DNA of 42,875 nucleotides from Mycobacterium sp. GA-1285 (GTDB taxonomy: Bacteria > Actinomycetota > Actinomycetes > Mycobacteriales > Mycobacteriaceae): contig NZ_LQIS01000025.1 in assembly GCF_001499905.1 (NCBI RefSeq), positions 1 to 42,875 of the forward strand. The letters are read 5' to 3'. The notes beneath the pieces were generated by a model, which worked only from the letters and a program-made list of their open reading frames with translations, was not told the origin of the DNA and made no database searches. A program made the translations under genes and the position numbers. Within the stretch, counting starts at the first letter, position 1, and each line of letters starts with the position of its first letter. Positions 32,286 through 39,796 of the stretch are shown here, piece by piece.

Positions 32286-35200
32286 TCATCGTTTGCCCGG
32301 GGGACGAGCACCTTTGGCGATACCCAGACCCTTCACAGGGGGTGCTTGCTGCTTGTCTCCGTTGTCACCGCCGGAAGGCTCAGGGGCACCGCCGGAAGGC
32401 TCAGGGGCAGAGCCGGATTCGCCATTGGAGTCGCCGGCGTCTCTCGGTTCCGTTTGTGGCGCAGCGGGTTTCGGAGCGGTGGACGGCTGTGCCGACGAGG
32501 CCGACTTCTTGGCTCCGGGTCGGCGTGCGCCTGGGGCGATGCCGAGGCCCTTGACCTCAGGCTCGGGCTTGGCTTCCAGTCCCCGATCCGAGTCGGCGGT
32601 GTCGGTCTTGGCTCCTGGAGCCGCCTTGTCCGGGTCGACGTTCGGCGGCTGGGTGACGGTCGCCTCGCCCTCGTTGGGGGACGCGGGCTGAGGCTTCTTC
32701 TTCGCCCCGGGCCGCTTGGCGCCGGCGGCGATTCCGAGGCCCTTGGCGGGAGGTGTTGCCGCAGCGGGCTTCTCGTCAGCCTTCTCGTCAACCTTGTCGG
32801 CAGCGGCAGCGGCGGTCTTCTTGGCACCCGGGCGCTTGGCGCCGCCGGCGATTCCGAGGCCCTTGACGGGCTTGGTCTCCGCCGGCTGAGCCGGTGATCC
32901 AGCTTCCGTGGCCGTGGCCGCCTCGGCCTTGGGCTCCGGTTCGGGCTGCGGCTCTGACTTCGCCTCTGTGGGAGCTTCCTCCACGGGTGCCGCCGCGGCC
33001 AGCTCGGCGGCGCGCTCCTCGGCCTCCTTCGCCGCGGTGCCCTTCTCCGGCAGCGTGATCGCGCTCTTGTCCAGCGAGCCGAGCAGCAGCTGGGCCACGT
33101 CGAGGACCTCGGCCTTCTCCACCTCCCGGGCGGCCGAAACCTCGTCGACGCCGTCGGTGATCATCACGCGGCAGAACGGGCAGCCCGTCGCGATGGTCGA
33201 GGCGGTGTCCATGGCCTCCTCGGTGCGCTCGGTGTTGACGCGCTTGCCGATGTGCTCTTCCATCCACATCCGCGCTCCACCGGCGCCGCAGCACAAGCCG
33301 CGGTCCGCGTGCCGGGGCATCTCGGTCAACTTCGCGCCGGACGCACCGATCAGCTCACGCGGCGCCGAGTACTCCTTGTTGTGCCTGCCCAGGTAGCACG
33401 GGTCGTGGTAGGTGATGTCCATCCCGCCGTCAGCCGGGGTGACAGGGATCAGCTTCTTGTCGCGCACCAGCCGGTTCAACAGCTGGGTGTGGTGCAGCAC
33501 CGTGAAGTTGCCGCCGACCTGCGGATATTCGCGGCCCAGTGTGTTGAAGCAGTGCGGGCAGGTGACCACGATCTTGCGGTCCACCCGCTCGACGCCCTCG
33601 AACAACTCGTTGAGCGTCTCCACGTTCTGCGCGGCCAGCTGTTGGAACAGGAACTCGTTGCCCGAGCGGCGGGCCGAGTCGCCGTTGCACGTCTCGCCCT
33701 CGCCGAGCACCAGGTACTTCACGCCCGCGGCGGCCAGCAGTTCGGCGACGGCCTTGGTGGTCTTCTTCGCGCGGTCCTCGTAGGCGCCTGCGCAGCCCAC
33801 CCAGAACAGGTACTCGTAGCCGTCGAACGACTCCACGTCCTTGCCGTAGACCGGCACGTCGAAGTCGACCTCGTCGATCCAGTTCGTGCGATCCTTGGCG
33901 TTCTGGCCCCACGGGTTGCCCTTGGTCTCCAGGTTCTTGAACAGCACGCCGAGTTCGCCGGGGAACTCGGACTCCATCATCACCTGGTAGCGGCGCATGT
34001 CGACGATGTGGTCGATGTGCTCGATGTCGACCGGGCACTGTTCGACGCAGGCGCCGCACGTCGTGCAGGACCACAGCACATCGGGATCGATGACTCCGCC
34101 CTGCTCCTCGGTACCCACCAGGGGCCGGGTGGCCTGCTCCGGGCCCGACCCCAGGATGCGCTCGAAGCCCGACTCGGGGACGTGGTCATGGGAGTGCTGC
34201 TCGGACTTCTTCTCGCCGCGCAGTTCCTCGCCGAGACCGCCCTCGGGGGTGTTCTCCAGCGGCGACTCCTTGTCACCGAGGATGTAGGGCGCTTTCGCGA
34301 ACAGATGATCGCGCAGGTTCATGATCACGAGCTTGGGCGACAACGGCTTACCGGTGTTCCATGCAGGGCATTGCGACTGGCACCGCCCACACTCGGTGCA
34401 CGTGGTCATGTCGAGGTACGCCTTCCACGTGAAGTCCTCGATCTTGCCGCGGCCAAGCACGGCGTCCTCCGGCGGATCCTCGAAGTCGATCGGCTTGCCC
34501 TCGTACTCGACCGGCAGCAGCGGGCCCAGGCCGTCGGGCAGCCGCTTGAACGTGACGTTGATCGGCGCCAGACCGATGTGCAGGTGCTTGGAGTGCAGCA
34601 CGATCAGCAGGAACACCAGCATGACCGCGATGTGACCGAGCAGCGCGATGGTCTCGATCCAGGAGTTGGCGGTGTAGCCCAGCGGGCGCATCAACCAGCC
34701 CATGAACTGGGAGAAGAAGGCACCGTTGCCGTAGGGCAGCGCGTTGGTGTTGACCGCGGCGCCGCGCACCAGCGCGTAGGTCCAGATGACGTTGAAGATC
34801 ATGAACAGGATCAGCCAGGCACCGCCGGTGTGCGACCCGTAGAACCGCGAGTCCCGGCCGTGCTGTTTCGGCTCCTGCCTCACCCGGATGATCGCGAACG
34901 TGATGATGCCGAGCAGCACCGCGACAGCGAAGAAGTCCTGCAGGAAGCCCAGGACATCCCAGCGGCCGATGATCGGGATGTGGAAGTCGTGGTCGAAGAG
35001 CAGGCCGTACGCCTCGAGGTAGACCGACGCCAGGATGAAGAAGCCCCACATCGTGAAGAAGTGGGCGAGGCCGGGGATCGACCAACGCAGCAGCCGGGTT
35101 TGCCCGAAGACTTCTTCGATTTGCGTGGTGATGCGCTTGCCGAGGTTGTCCTTGCGGTTGTTCTCCGGGCTGGTGGGCGCACCGGAGCGGATCAACGACG

Positions 35201-35291
35201 TCAGCCAGAGCACGCGTTTCGCGGCGAAGACCAGCACAAGAGCGGTCAGCCCGAGGCCGACGATGAGCCTGATCAGCATCTGCGTGTCCAC
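32286..35291 (-). CDS. etfD: EtfD-type membrane Fe-S oxidoreductase with repeat tail
   Basis: 1001 aa from GTG 35291. The N-terminal 270 residues have about five to six membrane helices (nitrate-reductase-gamma-like). Two [4Fe-4S] motifs follow: CTECGRCQSQCPAWN (about residue 296) and CTTCGACVEQCPVDI (about 406). Next come two CCG domains with CAGAYED/TCNGDSA (about 500-530) and CYLGRH/GLCCGAGG (about 630-665). This is the Rv0338c family, reported to pass electrons from ETF (fatty-acid beta-oxidation) to menaquinone. The last 250 residues are low complexity with four copies of KGLGIAxGAKRPGAKK. Two tandem palindromes precede the start. Confidence 0.9.
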   Translation of the reverse strand: MDTQMLIRLIVGLGLTALVLVFAAKRVLWLTSLIRSGAPTSPENNRKDNLGKRITTQIEEVFGQTRLLRWSIPGLAHFFTMWGFFILASVYLEAYGLLFDHDFHIPIIGRWDVLGFLQDFFAVAVLLGIITFAIIRVRQEPKQHGRDSRFYGSHTGGAWLILFMIFNVIWTYALVRGAAVNTNALPYGNGAFFSQFMGWLMRPLGYTANSWIETIALLGHIAVMLVFLLIVLHSKHLHIGLAPINVTFKRLPDGLGPLLPVEYEGKPIDFEDPPEDAVLGRGKIEDFTWKAYLDMTTCTECGRCQSQCPAWNTGKPLSPKLVIMNLRDHLFAKAPYILGDKESPLENTPEGGLGEELRGEKKSEQHSHDHVPESGFERILGSGPEQATRPLVGTEEQGGVIDPDVLWSCTTCGACVEQCPVDIEHIDHIVDMRRYQVMMESEFPGELGVLFKNLETKGNPWGQNAKDRTNWIDEVDFDVPVYGKDVESFDGYEYLFWVGCAGAYEDRAKKTTKAVAELLAAAGVKYLVLGEGETCNGDSARRSGNEFLFQQLAAQNVETLNELFEGVERVDRKIVVTCPHCFNTLGREYPQVGGNFTVLHHTQLLNRLVRDKKLIPVTPADGGMDITYHDPCYLGRHNKEYSAPRELIGASGAKLTEMPRHADRGLCCGAGGARMWMEEHIGKRVNTERTEEAMDTASTIATGCPFCRVMITDGVDEVSAAREVEKAEVLDVAQLLLGSLDKSAITLPEKGTAAKEAEERAAELAAAAPVEEAPTEAKSEPQPEPEPKAEAATATEAGSPAQPAETKPVKGLGIAGGAKRPGAKKTAAAAADKVDEKADEKPAAATPPAKGLGIAAGAKRPGAKKKPQPASPNEGEATVTQPPNVDPDKAAPGAKTDTADSDRGLEAKPEPEVKGLGIAPGARRPGAKKSASSAQPSTAPKPAAPQTEPRDAGDSNGESGSAPEPSGGAPEPSGGDNGDKQQAPPVKGLGIAKGARPPGKR
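32289..32870 (-). repeat. Four-copy KGLGIAxGAKRPGAKK repeat within etfD
   Basis: Copies end near residues 822, 864, 925 and 1001 of the protein, separated by Ala/Pro/Glu/Lys-rich spacers of 25-60 residues. The units read KGLGIAGGAKRPGAKK, KGLGIAAGAKRPGAKK, KGLGIAPGARRPGAKK and KGLGIAKGARPPGKR; the last is at the very C-terminus. Confidence 0.8.
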
Positions 35292-35309
35292 CGCGCGCCT
35301 CCCGTTCCC

Positions 35310-35354
35310 AAGTTACCCGAGAGTAACTTATCGTAAGTTACCTGTGGGTAACTT
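35310..35354. promoter_or_regulatory. Two tandem 20-bp palindromic operators upstream of etfD
   Basis: Site 1, 35310-35329: AAGTTAC, 6 nt, GTAACTT. Site 2, 35335-35354: AAGTTACC, TGTG, GGTAACTT, perfectly symmetrical over 20 bp. The centres are 25 bp apart. They lie 19-63 nt before the GTG of etfD. The form suits a TetR- or FadR-like dimer, presumably a fatty-acid-responsive repressor given EtfD's role; the regulator is not encoded nearby. Confidence 0.75.
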
Positions 35355-35426
35355 AACTTGGGCCTGCTCAGCCCGGGAGCCATAGTTGCATCTCCGGAGG
35401 AAACGCCGCTACGAAGGTTGTCCTAA

Positions 35427-37145
35427 CTACGCACCGTCGATCGGGCTGGACTCGCCGGGCACCGTGCCGGTACCCGTTTGCTCGCCGCTCGAATCCGGGT
35501 CGACGGGTTGCGGGTCGGGGGCTGGAGCGCCGTTCCCGGTCCCCGGATCGATCGGGGGAGGCTCGGACGCCGGCGGAGTGTCGGGTCCCGGATCGACAGG
35601 AGTCTGCGGGTCGGCCGGCGGGTGAGCGGTCGTCGTCGGTGGCGTGGTTGTCGGTGGAGTGGTTGTCGGTGATGCGGTTGCCGCCTGCGAAGGGCTTGGC
35701 GTGGTTCCCATGGTTGTGGGTGCAGGCGCTGGCGCCGAACGCGGGCCGCGCTGCTTCGGTGGGGACGACCGCTGCGCCGGTTGCACGACGACCGTGGTGA
35801 GTTGAGCGGCCTGCGGCGCCGGGGGTGCTGGAGTGGGAGCCGGCGCCGCAGGCGCGGCCGATGGCGCGACCTCGCGGAGGGTCGCCGCCTCGACGGGGGT
35901 TGCGGTGTCACCACGCAAGTGCATGAAGCCGAACAGGGCCGTCATGATCACCGCGGCGGCCGCGGCGAGACTGAACAGGACGAGCGGAGACCGCCGCGGA
36001 GCAGCCTCGTCCCGCCACTCCTCGTGCTGGAACTCAATCTCGGGGCGTGAACCGGTGAAGGGCAGGGGCGCATCCTCCTGATCGTCCTGAGACCAGGCCA
36101 GCGCGGCGAACGTGCTCGACGATGGTCCGGCGTCGAGTCGGGCGGTCGCTTCCTCGACCCCGGCGGGCGCGAACGTCGTCGCGACGTCGACGACGCGCCG
36201 GCGCTGGGTGATCAGAGCGGTGCCGAGGGCGGCGGCCAGCTGTGGCTGCGCGGTTGTCACGACGGGTACCCGCAGATGTTCGGACAGCTTCTGGGCCAGC
36301 ATCGGGATGCGCGCGCCGCCGCCAACGGTCGCCACCGCCGAGACCGCGGCGACCGGAACCCGGTACCGTTCGAGCGTATCGTCCACTGCGGCAAGGAAAT
36401 CGGTGACCGGACGCTGGATGATTTCCTCGAGTTCGGCACGGGTGACCCGGATGTCGCCGTGGTGTCCGGCCAGGTCGACCGCAACGGCCGTCGCAGTGTG
36501 GTTCGACAACCGCTCCTTGGCGGCGCGGCACTCGTCTCGCAGGCGCGTCAGCGAGCCGACGACAGCCGTTCCGGACGGATCGGCGACCGGTGGCAGCGAC
36601 GTCATCACGTGGGTCATCACCCCCTGGTCCACCAGATCGCCTGAGAGGTCGGCGAACCGGACCGTCTCGCCGACCACCGCGTGACCCGAGGAGGCGTTGG
36701 CGAGCGTGATGTTGGTGCCGCTGCCGCCGAAGTCGCACAGCACTACGACGCCTCGAGAGGGAAGTCCCGGGTCCGTGTTCAGCGTCGTCAAGGCGGCGGT
36801 CGCGTCGGACACCACGGGCACGCGGCCACCGAGGGCCTGGCGCAGGGAGTCGGCGACCGACGGACGCCAGTGCGCGGGTACGGCAACCGTGACGTCGGCG
36901 GCCGACTGCGTGAGAGTGCGCAGCGCCTCGGCGAGTAGCTCCTCGGGGCGGTGCGCGGAGCCGTCGGGGGCGATGAGGGGAACCGGGTCGCCGACGCGGT
37001 CGACGAACCCGGTGAGTCGTTGCCCGTGCAGAGTGAGTTCGGAGGGCCGGATCACCGCGGCGTGTCCGTCACGTGTCGCCGCAAGGTAGGTCGCGCCGAC
37101 CGAGACACCCAGCGGCCGGTCCGGGGTTGCCTGGTGAATGAACAT
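35427..37145 (-). CDS. Hsp70-like membrane protein with Pro/Thr tail (second copy)
   Basis: 572 aa from ATG 37145. The N-terminal 350 residues follow the Hsp70 ATPase domain: degenerate phosphate-1 loop LGVSVGATYLAA, phosphate-2 LCDFGGSGTNITLA, connect-1 AAKERLSNHT and adenosine loop VATVGGGARIPML. The catalytic Asp of the usual IDLGTT is replaced by Ser. The substrate-binding domain is absent. Instead there is one membrane helix (LVLFSLAAAAAVIMTALFGF) and about 160 residues rich in Pro, Thr and Ala, presumably in the wall space. TAGCGT lies 6 nt before the ATG, so the transcript is probably leaderless. CCCCTAAC repeats lie 66-87 nt upstream. Confidence 0.85.
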   Translation of the reverse strand: MFIHQATPDRPLGVSVGATYLAATRDGHAAVIRPSELTLHGQRLTGFVDRVGDPVPLIAPDGSAHRPEELLAEALRTLTQSAADVTVAVPAHWRPSVADSLRQALGGRVPVVSDATAALTTLNTDPGLPSRGVVVLCDFGGSGTNITLANASSGHAVVGETVRFADLSGDLVDQGVMTHVMTSLPPVADPSGTAVVGSLTRLRDECRAAKERLSNHTATAVAVDLAGHHGDIRVTRAELEEIIQRPVTDFLAAVDDTLERYRVPVAAVSAVATVGGGARIPMLAQKLSEHLRVPVVTTAQPQLAAALGTALITQRRRVVDVATTFAPAGVEEATARLDAGPSSSTFAALAWSQDDQEDAPLPFTGSRPEIEFQHEEWRDEAAPRRSPLVLFSLAAAAAVIMTALFGFMHLRGDTATPVEAATLREVAPSAAPAAPAPTPAPPAPQAAQLTTVVVQPAQRSSPPKQRGPRSAPAPAPTTMGTTPSPSQAATASPTTTPPTTTPPTTTAHPPADPQTPVDPGPDTPPASEPPPIDPGTGNGAPAPDPQPVDPDSSGEQTGTGTVPGESSPIDGA

Positions 37146-37151
37146 GGGATG

Positions 37152-37157
37152 ACGCTA
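37152..37157 (-). promoter_or_regulatory. Candidate -10 (TAGCGT) of the second Hsp70-like gene
   Basis: TAGCGT on the minus strand, 6 nt before ATG 37145, which gives a leaderless mRNA. The CCCCTAAC repeats end about 66 nt upstream. Confidence 0.45.
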
Positions 37158-37210
37158 TGGCGCTGGCCCCGCCTGCGGATCCGGCGCCGGACCCGTCGCC
37201 GGACGCGGCG

Positions 37211-37232
37211 GTTAGGGGATCTCCGTTAGGGG
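37211..37232 (-). promoter_or_regulatory. Direct repeat CCCCTAAC x2 upstream of the Hsp70-like gene (ini-box candidate)
   Basis: Read on the minus (coding) strand: CCCCTAAC at 37232-37225 and again at 37218-37211, 14 nt apart. Both lie in the 106-nt gap between the LuxR-type gene and the Hsp70-like gene. The same element in the same orientation precedes both iniB-like genes. Confidence 0.6.
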
Positions 37233-37251
37233 ATGGCGACGCGCTGGGGGA

Positions 37252-39792
37252 TCACGACTGCGGCGCCAGCATGGCCCGCAGCATCGACAACATCTCCGAG
37301 CGGGATTCCGCGCCGAGACGACGGCGGATCCGGGCGACGTGGTGTTCGACGGTCTTCGCCGAGATGAACAGCTGCGCCCCGATGTCGCGGTAGGGCATGC
37401 CGAGGAGCAGCAGTTCGGCGACCTCGCGCTCGCGGTCGGACAGTCGAGACGACACGGCACGTGCCGAGCCGGCCCGCGCGGTCTCGGACGCCGCGAGCTG
37501 ATCGGCGCCGGGAGCGTCGTCGGGTGCGACCGCCTGCTTCAGGTCGCGGGCGAGCTGCAGCATCGCGCCGGACACCCGGCCATCGGGGGCCTGCAGTGCG
37601 GCCTGACCGGCCAATCGGGTCGCGTCCCAGGTGAGGCCCACCTGCGCCAGCAGCCGCGCCGCCGTGGTGACCTCGTTGCTGTCGACGTGATTGGCCAATA
37701 CCCGCAACCACGTGCGGCCGGCGGTCGCCAGCGTCTTGGCGAAGGCGCTGCTCTTTGCCGCGGCCGTCAGCGCCTGGCCGTGCGGCGCGACGGCGTCCGG
37801 GGAGTTGGCCAGGATGCCCGCGTGCACACCGGCCCAGTGCAGAGGGGCCGACCACAACACCGGCTCGCCGAGGGAGCCGAGCAGCGCGAAGGCCTCGTCG
37901 AGGGTGTGCTGAAGCCGGTCGATCTGACGCATCCGGGAAGCGGCCACCCACAGTTCGCCGAGCGGGAGTAGAGAAAAGAGGTCCATCGAGTACTCGGCGA
38001 GCACCTCCACCGCCGCGTGCCAGTGCTTCTGCATGGCGCCGGCGTCACCGCTGCGCCGGGCGATCGCCGTCTGCAGCCCGGCCGCCCACAACGCGTCGCG
38101 GCGATGCAGAGGGGCGGTGTCGGCGTCGGCGCACGCGATCGCCACGTCGGCCGTCGCCGCGGGAAGTTGCCCGTCCTGCATCCGTACCCAGCCCAGCAGC
38201 AACCGGTGTCTGCGGGCGACGAAATGCGCTGTCTCCGAACCATCTTCGAGGCCCGCGCGTACCGCGCGGGCGATCACGCTGCGGGCCCGTACCGGATCGC
38301 CTCCGTGCAGGGCGGCCAGGGTCACCAGCGCCGCCGGGGTGTCGGGAGCCACACCCGCCGCAGGCTGGTCCGTGGTGACCGCCTGCCCGAGCCGGGCTAC
38401 TGCGGCAGGATACGAAGCGTCCAACGACATCAGCAGGCCGTCGGCGAGGCTGCGCGCGGCGCGGGCCGTGGAGGTGGGTGGTCCGACGCTCTCGGCGGAC
38501 AACGCCGCCTGGGCGGCCGACATGTCACCGGCCGCGAGTGACACCACCACGCCCGCCGCGCTCACGAACGCGTCGGGATACGGGCCCAGCCAGCGAAACA
38601 GGTCCGCGGCCTGCGCCGCGCCGCCGTCGTGCAGCGCGATGCTGGCGGCGATCCGGACCGCGGCGGCCTTTGTGGCCGCGTCGTCGGAGCCGAGCAGTTG
38701 GTCGGTGAGCCGGCCCGCCGTGACACAGTCACCGGTCAGCGCGAGCGCATCGGCCAGCCGCGGACTCAGTGTGGTCGCCCCTGCATCGACGGCGGCGCGG
38801 TAAAGTCTTGCCGCCCTGGCGGGTTGATTAGGACTGCGCGCGGCCATGTCGGCCAGCGCGGTTGCCAGCCGATCGTCGCGCAGACCGTGTTCGGCCATCT
38901 GCAGTGCCAACTCGGTTGAAAGCGTCGACGATTCGAGTTGCGAAACCAGAAGCGAGACTTCGGTTTCGTGATGGCGTGCGGTGCCGAGGATCTGGGCGAT
39001 GCACCGGTGCAGTGTCCGAAGGAAGGCCCGGCTGTAGGACGGCTCTACCAGACCGGTCGCGCGGGCGCGATCGACCACCGCGTAAGCGTGCTCGGCGTTC
39101 ATCCGCAACGCCGCAGCGACGTCGTCGGGACCGAGGTCTCTGCTCAGCGAGGTGATCAGAAGGGTGTCGAGCGTCGCCTCGTCGAGGCGGCGTAGCCGTT
39201 CGCTCAACGCGTACCTCACCGCCTGCAGGATCGCCGTGGCCGGTGCCTCGTCCTCCGGTTCGGCGGCGGCCGCTATCGCCGGCCGCAGGAGGAATGGAAG
39301 ACCCGCCGTTGCCACGACCAACGATCGCACGATGTCGGATGGCGTTGTAGCGCCCAGCTTTTCGGCGGCGAGGCCGGCCACGTACACCGGAGGCAGTGGT
39401 CCCAGACACACAGTCGGGTTCTCGCGTTCGATCGCCGTGAACAGCGCGCGCATGGCCGGGCGGTGGGCGATGGGTTCACTGCTGACGACGAGGGTCGAAG
39501 GCAAATCCGACACTCGACTCGTGAGCTGGTCGACCTCGTCGTCGTCCAGCAGCTGGGCATCGTCGATGACGACCGCGGCTGCCGGATCGTCATCGGCGCG
39601 CGGGATGCGGGTGAGCACCGGTAGGCCTGCGTTGCGCAGCGCGTTCCGAACGGCGGTCAGCACCGAGCTCTTGCCGGTACCGATACCGCCCGACACGAGC
39701 AGCTTGATTGGTTCGGTCGGTGCGGCCGCCAGCCTGGCGACCGCCTCGCGTGCGGGCGGCGGGATATCGGTCCGCGGGTCCGACGCGGTCAT
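37252..39792 (-). CDS. iniR: MalT/LuxR-type ATPase transcriptional regulator of the ini locus (IniR-like)
   Basis: 846 aa from ATG 39792. The N-terminal STAND-type NTPase has Walker A VSGGIGTGKSS (K41) and Walker B AAVVIDDAQLL (D77-D78). A long alpha-helical middle (about 250-770) looks like the repeat region of MalT/LAL regulators. The C-terminal LuxR HTH reads LSDREREVAELLLLGM followed by ISAKTVEHHVARIRRRLG. Position and architecture fit M. tuberculosis Rv0339c, the iniBAC regulator. It starts 4 nt after the stop of the first Hsp70-like gene, so it is surely cotranscribed with it. MalT-type proteins bind short asymmetric direct repeats; CCCCTAAC is the candidate here. Confidence 0.87.
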   Translation of the reverse strand: MTASDPRTDIPPPAREAVARLAAAPTEPIKLLVSGGIGTGKSSVLTAVRNALRNAGLPVLTRIPRADDDPAAAVVIDDAQLLDDDEVDQLTSRVSDLPSTLVVSSEPIAHRPAMRALFTAIERENPTVCLGPLPPVYVAGLAAEKLGATTPSDIVRSLVVATAGLPFLLRPAIAAAAEPEDEAPATAILQAVRYALSERLRRLDEATLDTLLITSLSRDLGPDDVAAALRMNAEHAYAVVDRARATGLVEPSYSRAFLRTLHRCIAQILGTARHHETEVSLLVSQLESSTLSTELALQMAEHGLRDDRLATALADMAARSPNQPARAARLYRAAVDAGATTLSPRLADALALTGDCVTAGRLTDQLLGSDDAATKAAAVRIAASIALHDGGAAQAADLFRWLGPYPDAFVSAAGVVVSLAAGDMSAAQAALSAESVGPPTSTARAARSLADGLLMSLDASYPAAVARLGQAVTTDQPAAGVAPDTPAALVTLAALHGGDPVRARSVIARAVRAGLEDGSETAHFVARRHRLLLGWVRMQDGQLPAATADVAIACADADTAPLHRRDALWAAGLQTAIARRSGDAGAMQKHWHAAVEVLAEYSMDLFSLLPLGELWVAASRMRQIDRLQHTLDEAFALLGSLGEPVLWSAPLHWAGVHAGILANSPDAVAPHGQALTAAAKSSAFAKTLATAGRTWLRVLANHVDSNEVTTAARLLAQVGLTWDATRLAGQAALQAPDGRVSGAMLQLARDLKQAVAPDDAPGADQLAASETARAGSARAVSSRLSDREREVAELLLLGMPYRDIGAQLFISAKTVEHHVARIRRRLGAESRSEMLSMLRAMLAPQS

Positions 39793-39796
39793 GGGT

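Noticed and set aside
33252..35336. 694-codon plus-strand frame opposite etfD
   Set aside because: Rich in Arg, Val, His and Gln with no domain; the minus strand has the Fe-S and CCG motifs. It is a product of high GC.
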